A stretch of DNA of 12,094 bases. Source: CAYVBN01 sp964538565. GTDB taxonomy: Bacteria > Pseudomonadota > Alphaproteobacteria > Rhizobiales > Xanthobacteraceae. The position numbers and the translations under genes were made by a program. Shown here piece after piece: positions 5,415 to 11,816 of this stretch (the stretch's first letter is position 1; each line of letters begins with the position of its first letter). Below the pieces are notes generated by a model. That model had not been told where the DNA came from. It made no database searches and worked only from the letters and a program-made list of their open reading frames with translations. The stretch lies in assembly GCA_964538565.1 (NCBI GenBank), contig CAZIGW010000120.1, positions 1-12,094 on the forward strand, written 5' to 3'.

Positions 5415-7186
5415 GATGGACCTGCGTGAGTCATCTCGATGAAATATTTCTTCATGTCCCATGCCCCGGTCGGGCAGCGCTCGGCGCAGAGCCCGCAGTG
5501 AAGGCAGACGTCCTCGTCCTTGACCATCACGCGGCCGGTCTTGAGATCATTGGCGACATACAGGGCCTGGGCGGGGTTGATGGCGGGCGCCTTGAGCCGC
5601 GTGCGCAGATCGGCTTCCTCGCCGTTCTGCGTGAAGGTGATGCAGTCCATCGGACAGATGTCGACGCAGGCGTCGCATTCGATGCACAGCCGGCCGGTGA
5701 AGACCGTCTGTACGTCGCAGTTGAGGCAGCGATGGGCTTCCTTCAGCGCGAGGTCGGGATCGTAGCCGAGCTCGACCTCGGCGCGGATGTCACGCAGCGC
5801 CATCACCTTGTCGCGCTGGGGAACGCGGTAGCGCTTGTCGGGCGTGATCTCGTTGTCGTAGCTCCACTCGTGGATGCCCATCTTCTGGCTGACGATCTCG
5901 ACCGCCGGCAGCGGCCGCTCGTCGATGGGTTCGCCCCGGCACAGCTTGTCGATCGACACCGCGGCCTCGTGGCCGTGCGCGACCGCCCAGATGATGTTCT
6001 TCGGCCCGAACGCCGCGTCGCCGCCGAAAAACACCTGCGGGTGGGTCGAGCGCATCGTCTTCGCATCGACCTTGGGCATGCCCCACTTGTCGAACTCGAT
6101 GCCGAGGTCGCGCTCGATCCACGGAAACGCGTTCTCCTGGCCGACCGCGACCAGAACGTCGTCGCACGGGAAGTGCTGGTCGGGCTCGCCGGTCGGCACG
6201 AGCTGGCGGCGTCCGTTGGCGTCGCGCTCGGCCTTGACCTTTTCGAACAGGACGCCGGTGAGGCGGCCGTTCTCGTGCGTGAAGGCCTTGGGCACGAGGA
6301 AATTGTGGATCGGGATGCCCTCGTGCATCGCGTCCTCCTTCTCCCAGGGGGACGCCTTCATCTCCTCGAAGCCCGAGCGCACGACCACCTTCACGTCCTC
6401 GCCGCCGAGCCGGCGCGCGGAGCGGCAGCAGTCCATCGCGGTATTGCCGCCGCCGAGCACGATCACGCGCTTGCCGATGGAATGGATGTGGCCGAACGAG
6501 ACCGAGGAGAGCCAGTCGATGCCGATGTGGATGTTGGCGGCGGCCTCCTGGCGGCCCGGGATGTCGAGGTCGCGGCCGCGCGGCGCGCCGGAGCCGACGA
6601 ACACCGCGTCCCAGCCTTCCGCGAGCAGCGCCTTCAGGCTGTCGATGCGCGCGCCGCCGCGGAACTCGATGCCGAGGTCGAGGATATAGCCGCATTCCTC
6701 GTCGAGCACGGCGTCCGGCAGACGGAATTTCGGAATCTGCGTGCGCATCATCCCGCCGGCCTTGAGGTCCTGGTCAAAGACCACGCAGCTGTAGCCGAGC
6801 GGCGCAAGATCGCGCGCGACGGTGAGGGAGGCGGGGCCGGCGCCCACGAGCGCGATGCGCTTGCCGTTCTTCTGCGCCGCGGGTCCGGGCAGGCGGGCGC
6901 GAATATCGTCCTTGAAATCGGCGGCCACGCGCTTGAGCCGACAGATGGCGACCGGCTCCTTCTCCACGCGCACGCGCCGGCAGGCGGGCTCGCATGGCCG
7001 GTCGCAGGTGCGGCCGAGGATTCCCGGAAACACGTTCGATCGCCAGTTGATCATGTACGCGTCGCTGTAGCGACCCGCGGCGATCAATCGAATGTACTCG
7101 GGAACGGGCGTATGCGCCGGACAGGCCCATTGGCAGTCAACGACCTTATGGAAATAATCCGGCGCCCCGATATCGGTGGGCTTCAT
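5396..7186 (-). CDS. korC: GltD-like flavoprotein with fused 2[4Fe-4S] ferredoxin domain (KorC, NAD(P) reductase)
   Basis: This 596-aa protein resembles glutamate synthase small subunit/NfnB with a bacterial ferredoxin at its C-terminus. The N-terminal Fe-S segment has Cys18, Cys22, Cys61, Cys65 and Cys69 (TCDRPCEPAC). The FAD Rossmann motif is GAGPAS (115-120), the NAD(P)H motif is GGGNTAMD (246-253), and FFGGDAAFGP is the second FAD contact. The ferredoxin domain has CIECDACVDIC (Cys501, 504, 507, 511) and CLHCGLCAERC (Cys561, 564, 567, 571). It most likely passes electrons from KorAB to NAD(P)+, or the reverse. This parallels KorC of the Azoarcus evansii 2-oxoglutarate:NADP+ oxidoreductase, whose three subunits have matching sizes. 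It is first in the operon. The start is fixed: a TAG codon lies immediately upstream in frame. The ribosome-binding site AGGAG is only about 3 bases from the ATG, which may limit initiation. Nucleotide preference is inferred. Confidence 0.88.
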   Translation of the reverse strand: MKPTDIGAPDYFHKVVDCQWACPAHTPVPEYIRLIAAGRYSDAYMINWRSNVFPGILGRTCDRPCEPACRRVRVEKEPVAICRLKRVAADFKDDIRARLPGPAAQKNGKRIALVGAGPASLTVARDLAPLGYSCVVFDQDLKAGGMMRTQIPKFRLPDAVLDEECGYILDLGIEFRGGARIDSLKALLAEGWDAVFVGSGAPRGRDLDIPGRQEAAANIHIGIDWLSSVSFGHIHSIGKRVIVLGGGNTAMDCCRSARRLGGEDVKVVVRSGFEEMKASPWEKEDAMHEGIPIHNFLVPKAFTHENGRLTGVLFEKVKAERDANGRRQLVPTGEPDQHFPCDDVLVAVGQENAFPWIERDLGIEFDKWGMPKVDAKTMRSTHPQVFFGGDAAFGPKNIIWAVAHGHEAAVSIDKLCRGEPIDERPLPAVEIVSQKMGIHEWSYDNEITPDKRYRVPQRDKVMALRDIRAEVELGYDPDLALKEAHRCLNCDVQTVFTGRLCIECDACVDICPMDCITFTQNGEEADLRTRLKAPAINPAQALYVANDLKTGRVMVKDEDVCLHCGLCAERCPTGAWDMKKYFIEMTHAGPSCHSRA

Positions 7187-7256
7187 CTACTCCTCGTGCA
7201 CACGCCCCGGATACGATTCTTGTGACCGTTCGCCGAGCGGGCTTTTCATCTCCCCC

Positions 7257-7280
7257 GGTTCGACTTGTGGACGTCGAACC
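7257..7280. promoter_or_regulatory. Inverted repeat, candidate operator upstream of korC
   Basis: Arms GGTTCGAC (7257-7264) and GTCGAACC (7273-7280) are perfect 8-bp inverted repeats around an 8-base spacer. The centre-to-centre distance is 16 bases, about one and a half helical turns. It lies about 70 bases upstream of the korC ATG, a good operator position. Symmetry is seen; the binding protein is unknown. Confidence 0.5.
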
Positions 7281-7295
7281 CGGCATGATGTTAGT

Positions 7296-7307
7296 GGACC
7301 CGGGTCC
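7296..7307. promoter_or_regulatory. 12-bp perfect palindrome in the kor/HAD gap
   Basis: GGACCCGGGTCC is a perfect palindrome 16 bases from the larger inverted repeat. In a G+C-rich genome such a site can arise by chance, so the assignment is tentative. Confidence 0.3.
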
Positions 7308-7428
7308 CGAGCGCCACCGCCTGGAACGTAATATCAGCTTTTCCCTCGCGGGCGGGCTTCCGCGCGGTGGTGTCCTTGGTCTTGCCGCCCGGGGCCGGGA
7401 ACGCCTCGGGAAAGCCGCCAGGACAGCC

Positions 7429-8148
7429 GTGCGCCGAATCCCTAAGCCATTGAAACTCGTGATATTTGACTGCGACGGGACGCTCGTCGACAGCCAGCAC
7501 ATGATCGTGGCGGCGATGCGTCAGGCCTATGCGGCGCTGGGGCTCGTCGCACCCGGCCGCGAGCGCCTACTGTCGATCGTCGGGCTTTCGCTCGAACAGG
7601 CTTTTCTCGACCTCGGCGGCGGCGACGTGAACTTTCCGGTGCGTGACATGGTCGAGCAGTACAAGATCGCTTTCTCTGCATTGCGCCGATCGTCCGCGGC
7701 GCACGAGCCGCTGTTTCCCGGAGCGCGCGAGGCCATCGAACGTCTGTCCGCCCGTGACGACGTGCTCCTCGGCGTCGCAACCGGCAAGTCGCGGCGCGGG
7801 GTCGCGATCGTGCTCGGCCGGCACGGCCTGCTCGACCGCTTCGCCACCATCCAGACCGCGGATGATGCGCCTTCCAAACCGCATCCCGGAATGGCGATGG
7901 CGGCGATGCGCGAGGCCGGGGTCGCGCCGGCCGACACGATCGTGGTGGGCGACACGACGTTCGACATGGGGATGGCGGGCGCCGCCGGGGCCACAGGCGT
8001 CGGCGTCGCCTGGGGTTATCATCCGCCATCGGCCCTGCGCGACGCCGGCGCCCACGCGGTCGTCGCCGATTTCACCGCGCTCCTGCCTGCGCTCGACCTC
8101 GTGTGGAGCGACCGCGAGCGCGGCCGGCATGGTGCCGCCGCGCCATGA
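7429..8148 (+). CDS. HAD-IA hydrolase, phosphoglycolate-phosphatase-like
   Basis: This 239-aa (GTG start) haloacid-dehalogenase-type phosphatase has all four motifs. Motif I is VIFDCDGTLVDS with nucleophile Asp14 and acid/base Asp16, motif II is GVATGKS, motif III is the Lys in SKPHPG, and motif IV is VVGDTTFDMGM. A helical C1 cap lies between motifs I and II, as in subfamily IA (Gph-like). Members cleave small phosphate esters; the substrate cannot be read from sequence. The start is uncertain. The frame is open from GTG 7222 and contains ATG 7285, but residues before 7429 have poor codon bias and no family resemblance. GTG 7429 lies a few bases from motif I with AGGA just upstream. The gene normally sits between rluC and the ATP12 gene in Rhizobiales (from memory); here both gaps hold other genes. 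Confidence 0.88.
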   Translation: MRRIPKPLKLVIFDCDGTLVDSQHMIVAAMRQAYAALGLVAPGRERLLSIVGLSLEQAFLDLGGGDVNFPVRDMVEQYKIAFSALRRSSAAHEPLFPGAREAIERLSARDDVLLGVATGKSRRGVAIVLGRHGLLDRFATIQTADDAPSKPHPGMAMAAMREAGVAPADTIVVGDTTFDMGMAGAAGATGVGVAWGYHPPSALRDAGAHAVVADFTALLPALDLVWSDRERGRHGAAAP

Positions 8149-8157
8149 AGTCGCCTC

Positions 8158-8194
8158 GGCGGAAGCTCCCGGGCGACAGGCCGGGCCATCCGCC
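8158..8194. terminator. Nested hairpin between convergent HAD and glycine-rich genes
   Basis: Outer arms GGCGGA (8158-8163) and TCCGCC (8189-8194) enclose inner arms CCCGG (8168-8172) and CCGGG (8181-8185). The structure sits between two convergent stops (8148 and 8205), so it is plausibly a shared terminator. No T-tract is present. Confidence 0.4.
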
Positions 8195-8204
8195 TCGCCA
8201 CCCG

Positions 8205-8681
8205 CTAGTAGCAGACCCACACGCGCCGCAGCCGCCACACGCCTCTGATCAGCACGCGGCGATAGCTCCAGCACGAGGCATAATACGGATAGTAGTCGTT
8301 ATAGGCGTACCACGGATATCCGAACCCGAATCCGTACGCGAAGCCGCGGCGGAAATGCCGGTGACCGCGGCGGTCGAAACGCGGACCCGGTCGATAGGCG
8401 TACCTCGAATATCCGGGACCTCGGCCCACGCGCGGTCCCACGTTCGGACCGAGGTTCATCCGCGGCGAAGCGGCTCCGCCGAATTGGCCGCCCGGGCCTG
8501 GGCCGACGCGCCCGCCCATCTGTCCGCCGAGGCTCGGTCCGGCGTGTCCGCCGATCTGGCCGCCGGCGCTCGGACCGGCGTGTCCGCCGCCGCGTCCCTG
8601 TTGGGCGGCAGCCGGGGTCGCGGCCGTTGCGAGCCCCAACAGGGTCGCTGCGGCGAGGGCGGTGATGACGTGTCGCGACAT
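8205..8681 (-). CDS. Secreted glycine-rich repeat protein, unknown function
   Basis: This 158-aa protein has a clear signal peptide (MSRHVITALAAATLLGLA, cleavage after about ATPAAA, residue 26). Three 12-residue repeats follow (GGHAGPSAGGQI, GGHAGPSLGGQM, GGRVGPGPGGQF; residues 32-67), then an Arg/Gly-rich stretch and a Tyr/Phe-rich segment (FAYGFGFGYPWYAY). The C-terminus is WSYRRVLIRGVWRLRRVWVCY. Small periplasmic or surface proteins with a W/R/C-rich tail of this kind are common in Bradyrhizobium-like bacteria, without known function. The mature protein has only two Cys (CW and the penultimate C), which could form a disulfide. AAGGAG lies 8 bases before ATG 8681, a good ribosome-binding site. 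The gene stands alone and opposite to its neighbours. Function is not assigned. Confidence 0.85.
   Translation of the reverse strand: MSRHVITALAAATLLGLATAATPAAAQQGRGGGHAGPSAGGQIGGHAGPSLGGQMGGRVGPGPGGQFGGAASPRMNLGPNVGPRVGRGPGYSRYAYRPGPRFDRRGHRHFRRGFAYGFGFGYPWYAYNDYYPYYASCWSYRRVLIRGVWRLRRVWVCY
8481..8588 (-). repeat. Three tandem 36-base coding repeats
   Basis: Three imperfect 36-base units encode the consensus GG(H/R)xGPxxGGQx in the glycine-rich protein. The first two differ little at DNA level (the run GGCGTGTCCGCC recurs); the third is diverged. Such a run can expand or contract by slippage. Confidence 0.75.
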
Positions 8682-8835
8682 GGTGCGTCTCCTTCCTTTC
8701 CGTCGGCTTGCAACCGTCGCGGCGGAAGTCGCGCGACAAGGGTCAAGCGCCCCCCGTCCCGATCTGTAAACGCCGATGCCGCACCGAACGGACGAGGCGG
8801 CCCTTCACATTTCCGGGAACACTGCGCAGCGAACA

Positions 8836-8845
8836 CCTATATTGG
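8836..8845 (+). promoter_or_regulatory. -10-like element upstream of the ATP12 gene
   Basis: CCTATATTGG contains TATATT, five of six matches to the sigma-70 -10. It also fits the CYTATNTNNG form recalled for rhizobial RpoH promoters. No good -35 lies 16-18 bases upstream, so it is only a candidate. It stands 75 bases before ATG 8921. Confidence 0.3.
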
Positions 8846-8920
8846 TGCTCGAGCCCGATGGTATTCGGACCCGACTCCGTTCGTTGCGACGCAAACGAGG
8901 CGAGGCACCGGCAGGACCTG

Positions 8921-9694
8921 ATGCGCGACATGTTCGAAGAAATTTTCTCCGATCAGCCCGCCGATCCGACCAGGGCGGCGCAACGCGCCATGCGTCCGCC
9001 GCTGCGCCGGCGTTTCTATGAGCACGCGCGCGTCGGCGCGGACGCGGACGGGTTCCGGATTCTGCTCGACGGCAAGCCGGTGCGCACGCCGGGACGCAAT
9101 GTGCTGGCCGCGCCGACGCGGCCGCTTGCCGAAGCGATCGCGGCCGAATGGGAGTCGCAGGAGGGCACGATCGATCCCGCCCGCATGCCGCTCACGCGGC
9201 TCGCCAACACGATCATCGACGGCGTCGTCGGCGCACGCGCGGAGGTGAAAGCGGAGATCGCCAAGTATCTCGGCTCGGATCTTCTGTTCTACCGCGCGGG
9301 CGGACCCGACCGGCTGGTGTCGCGCCAGATGGCGCACTGGGATCCGATCCTCGTCTGGGCGCGCGACGTGCTCGGGGCGCGATTTGCGCTCGCCGAAGGC
9401 GTGATGTTCGTCACGCAGTCGGAAGACGCGATCGCGGCGGCGCGCGCGGCCATTCCCGATGACCCCTGGCGCCTCGGCGCGCTGCATGCCGTCACCACGT
9501 TGACCGGATCGGCGCTGATCGCGCTCGCGCTCGCGGCGGGTGAACTCGACGTCGAGAGGGCGTGGAACGCCGCGCACGTCGACGAGGACTGGAACATGGA
9601 GCTGTGGGGCCGTGACGAACTGGCGCTGAAAAACCGCGCCGCGCGCTTCGCCGAGATGCAGGCGGCCGCGACCCTCCTGGCGAATGCCGGGTGA
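8921..9694 (+). CDS. ATP12-family F1-ATPase assembly chaperone
   Basis: This 257-aa protein belongs to the ATP12 family. The mitochondrial members bind free F1 alpha subunit during assembly of ATP synthase; alphaproteobacterial members are thought to do likewise in the cytoplasm. The hallmarks are present in order: RRRFYEHARVG (about 27-37), FRILLDGKPVRTPGRN, LAEAIAAEWESQ, the conserved MPLTRLANTIID, the SDLLFYRA segment, and the C-terminal ALAAGELDVERAWNAAHVDEDWNMELWG. ATG 8921 has AGGA 4 bases upstream and gives the usual MRDMFEEIF start; ATG 8930 is the alternative. The frame stays open to ATG 8708, but that part is unlike the family. No defect is visible. Confidence 0.92.
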   Translation: MRDMFEEIFSDQPADPTRAAQRAMRPPLRRRFYEHARVGADADGFRILLDGKPVRTPGRNVLAAPTRPLAEAIAAEWESQEGTIDPARMPLTRLANTIIDGVVGARAEVKAEIAKYLGSDLLFYRAGGPDRLVSRQMAHWDPILVWARDVLGARFALAEGVMFVTQSEDAIAAARAAIPDDPWRLGALHAVTTLTGSALIALALAAGELDVERAWNAAHVDEDWNMELWGRDELALKNRAARFAEMQAAATLLANAG

Positions 9695-9714
9695 GAGACG
9701 ATCCTTGCCGGCCG

Positions 9715-9740
9715 GTTAACGCCGCTCCGGCCCGTTAACG
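9715..9740. promoter_or_regulatory. Paired GTTAAC(G) sites upstream of the fliK-like gene
   Basis: GTTAACG occurs at 9715-9721 and 9734-9740, 19 bases apart, in the 107-base gap before the FliK-like gene. GTTAAC resembles a CtrA half-site, and CtrA controls motility genes in many alphaproteobacteria. However, the full TTAA-N7-TTAA spacing is not met. Candidate only. Confidence 0.3.
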
Positions 9741-9764
9741 TCCGCTTCAGAACGCCGCGGTACC

Positions 9765-9787
9765 CTGAGGTGCAAAGTCCACCTCAG
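9765..9787 (+). promoter_or_regulatory. Hairpin just upstream of the fliK-like ribosome-binding site
   Basis: CTGAGGTG (9765-9772) and CACCTCAG (9780-9787) form a perfect 8-bp stem with a 7-base loop CAAAGTC. It ends 3 bases before AGGA (9790-9793), the ribosome-binding site for GTG 9802. It could be a leader structure that sets translation, or a terminator for the ATP12 transcript; no T-run follows. Confidence 0.45.
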
Positions 9788-9801
9788 CCAGGACAGCGTC
9801 C

Positions 9802-11502
9802 GTGGACATCGTCGTTTCGCCGACCACCGTCGCGTTCAACACGCAGCTCGGGTCGCCGCTGCCGGCCTTCCAGGTCGGAGAGGTGCTCGACGCCCTGGTG
9901 CTGCAGCTCCTCGACAGCGGCGTCGTGCGGCTGTCGATCGGCGATACGGTGGTGGACGTGAAGACCCAGGTGCCGCTCGTGCCCGGCGCGACGGTGCGGC
10001 TTGCGGTGCGCAACAGTCCCGACGGTGTCCGGCTGGTGCTCATCGATCCGGCGGCAAGCCCCGCTCCGGGATCGGCGCGTTCCGATCCCTCCGCCGGCTC
10101 GAATGCACGGCCGGCGTCCGCCCCCGGGAACGAGCCGCCCACATCCCCGACGACCGGCGACACCATCGCGGCGAGCGCGGCCCGATCGCCGCCGAACGCC
10201 CCGGCCACCTCCGCCGAACCGGCCCCCGCCGTCGTGCTGGCGCAGACTGTCAGGGCGGCCGCCGTGCGCCAGGGCGGCCTCGCGCCGCTGTTCGCTGATC
10301 TCGCCGTTGTGGCGGCAGGTCCCGCGAACAGTCCGGCATCGACGGCGACTGCTGCCGCCATCGCGCGCGCGCCGCGCCCTCCTGTCTCGCCCGGTGCGGT
10401 TGCGCCCGTGGGCGGGGCCGCAACGGTTTCCGCCGCAACGGCCGGCCGGCTGCCGACGGCCGCATCGCCCGCCACAGCGCGGGCGGTCCCGGCCGCAACG
10501 ACGTCCCTGGTGCCGACCGCCCTTGCGGCCGTGCCCGAGCCCGTGCGCCAGGCCGCCGCGAGGCTGCTCGCCTTGCGCCTGCCGGTCGACGGCGAGATCA
10601 GCGCCGATGACGTGAAGCAGGCCTTCGTGCGCTCCGGCCTGCTGTTCGAGGCGCGCCTCGCCGCGCAAACGGCCTCCGCGCCCGCGACGGCCGGCGCGCC
10701 GGCGGCCCTGCCGGCTGACGACCTCAAGGCGGCGCTCGTCGTCTTCAAGCAGCTTCTCGAGACCTGGCTCGCTGCCGAGCCGGCGAGCCTCTCCACGGCG
10801 GCGGACAAGCCGTTGCTCGGACTGCCGAACATGAAGCCCGCGCCTTCGATCGTCCCGGGCAATCCGTCTTCCGGACCGGTTGGGGAGGCGCCGTCCGCAC
10901 CTGCGTCCGTCGCCGCTCCCGCGTGCGGCCCGCCGCCGCCCTACCGCGGCGCGCCGCCCGCGGCGCAGCCCGCCGTGGCGAGCATGATCGCGGGCGAGGC
11001 AACTCCGCGCGACATGGCGGTCCGGCTGGCCGCCGACACCGACGCGGCGCTCGCGCGCCAGACGATGCTGCAGGCGGCCTCGCTGCCCGATCCCTCGGCC
11101 GCCCAGCCGCCGCATGGCGATCCTTCGGGCCCGCGCTGGAATTTCGAAGTGCCGTTCGCGGCGCCGCAAGGCACCGCGATCGCGCAGTTCGAGATCTCGC
11201 GCGACGGCCGCGCCTCGCCGGCGGAGGGCATCAAGCCGGTCTGGCGGGCGCGCTTCACCCTCGACGTCGAGCCGATGGGTGCGGTGCATGCGCAGGTCGC
11301 GCTCTCCGGCGAGCGCACGATGGTGACGCTGTGGGCCGAGCGCGCCGGCAGCGCCGCGCGGCTGCGCGAGAATTCGGCCATGCTCACCGATGCGCTCAAA
11401 CAGGCCGAGCTCGAGCCCGGCGACGTGCTGGTGCGCGACGGCGCCCCGCCGCGTCCGCGCGAGGCCGCGAGCGCCGGCCGCTTCGTCGATCGCGCGTCAT
11501 GA
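9802..11502 (+). CDS. FliK-like hook/needle-length control protein
   Basis: This 566-aa protein has FliK-type organisation. An N-terminal domain (1-~85; FQVGEVLDALVLQLLDSGVV, then VPGATVRLAVRNSPDG) is followed by a long Ala/Pro/Ser-rich linker. There is a more ordered middle segment around 245-335 and a C-terminal Flg_hook-like domain (about 446-550; PMGAVHAQVALSGERTMVTL, then ARLRENSAMLTDALKQAELEPGDV). In flagellar systems FliK measures hook length and its C-terminus switches FlhB substrate specificity. The start is GTG with AGGA 8 bases upstream; ATP12 ends 107 bases before. Its stop overlaps the next gene as ATGA, and that partner is an FlhB C-terminal homologue, so the pair belongs together. 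No other flagellar genes are in the window, so classical hook control is not proven. Confidence 0.82.
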   Translation: MDIVVSPTTVAFNTQLGSPLPAFQVGEVLDALVLQLLDSGVVRLSIGDTVVDVKTQVPLVPGATVRLAVRNSPDGVRLVLIDPAASPAPGSARSDPSAGSNARPASAPGNEPPTSPTTGDTIAASAARSPPNAPATSAEPAPAVVLAQTVRAAAVRQGGLAPLFADLAVVAAGPANSPASTATAAAIARAPRPPVSPGAVAPVGGAATVSAATAGRLPTAASPATARAVPAATTSLVPTALAAVPEPVRQAAARLLALRLPVDGEISADDVKQAFVRSGLLFEARLAAQTASAPATAGAPAALPADDLKAALVVFKQLLETWLAAEPASLSTAADKPLLGLPNMKPAPSIVPGNPSSGPVGEAPSAPASVAAPACGPPPPYRGAPPAAQPAVASMIAGEATPRDMAVRLAADTDAALARQTMLQAASLPDPSAAQPPHGDPSGPRWNFEVPFAAPQGTAIAQFEISRDGRASPAEGIKPVWRARFTLDVEPMGAVHAQVALSGERTMVTLWAERAGSAARLRENSAMLTDALKQAELEPGDVLVRDGAPPRPREAASAGRFVDRAS

Positions 11503-11765
11503 GCCGCGATACCGCACCGCTCGCCGTCGCGCTTCACTACGAGAAGCCGGGTACGCCGCGCGTCGTCGCCAAGGGACGCGGGGAGATCGGCGCCAGGATC
11601 ATCGAGACGGCGCGACAGCACGGCGTGCCGATCGAGGAGAATGCCGGACTCGCGGCGGCGCTCTCCGAGGTCGAACTCGGCGACGACATCCCGGTCGAGC
11701 TCTATCGCGCGGTCGCCGAGGTGCTGACGTTCATCCTGCGGGTTTCGGGGCATTTGCGGCACTAA
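11499..11765 (+). CDS. FlhB C-terminal-domain-like protein (EscU/YscU/FlhB family, FlhX/YlqH type)
   Basis: This 88-aa protein matches the cytoplasmic C-terminal part of FlhB after its autocleavage site. LAVALHYE, PRVVAKGRGEIGARI, AGLAAALSEVELGDDIP and ELYRAVAEVLTFIL follow the FlhB pattern. It has no transmembrane domain and lacks the NPTH cleavage tetrapeptide; it begins where the cleaved fragment begins. Free-standing FlhB-C proteins (FlhX, YlqH) are known, and Helicobacter FlhX can replace the corresponding FlhB fragment. ATG 11499 overlaps the FliK-like stop, so translation is coupled. The protein may complete or compete at an export gate whose other parts are encoded elsewhere. Confidence 0.87.
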   Translation: MSRDTAPLAVALHYEKPGTPRVVAKGRGEIGARIIETARQHGVPIEENAGLAAALSEVELGDDIPVELYRAVAEVLTFILRVSGHLRH

Positions 11766-11816
11766 CGCCCCTCGTCAGAGGCGAAGAGCAATCTGCGGCA
11801 AGATTAGAAAGCATGG

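Larger units (their letters stand above)
7187..7428. promoter_or_regulatory. Divergent control region, korC (minus) / HAD gene (plus)
   Basis: This 242-base gap must hold the kor operon promoter and possibly that of the HAD gene. I see no convincing sigma-70, sigma-54 or FNR site. Two symmetric elements are described separately. Nothing else is assigned except a short minus-strand coding-like tract at 7291-7389. Confidence 0.4.

Noticed and set aside
3624..7225. Two ~600-codon plus-strand frames opposite korA and korC
   Set aside because: They mirror the kor genes in the complementary frame; products are Val/Asp/Arg-rich and featureless.
7257..7264. tRNA T-arm-like GGTTCGA
   Set aside because: No acceptor, D or anticodon arms around it; it is half of an inverted repeat.
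7222..7428. N-terminal extension of the HAD protein
   Set aside because: HAD-IA proteins start a few residues before the DxD motif; the extension has poor codon bias and contains the inverted repeats.
8816..8820. GGAAC as a -35 of an EcfG-type general stress promoter
   Set aside because: No CGTT 16-17 bases downstream.
8708..8920. N-terminal extension of the ATP12 protein
   Set aside because: Family members start near MRDMFEEIF, and a ribosome-binding site precedes ATG 8921.
9715..9740. Complete CtrA box
   Set aside because: The two TTAA elements are separated by 15 bases, not 7.
9784..11289. Long minus-strand frames opposite the fliK-like gene
   Set aside because: Low-complexity Arg/Gly-rich products; the plus-strand frame carries the Flg_hook-like domain and couples to the flhB-like gene.
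11766..11783. Terminator after the flhB-like gene
   Set aside because: Only a 4-bp stem (CCTC/GAGG) with a bulged extension and no T-run.
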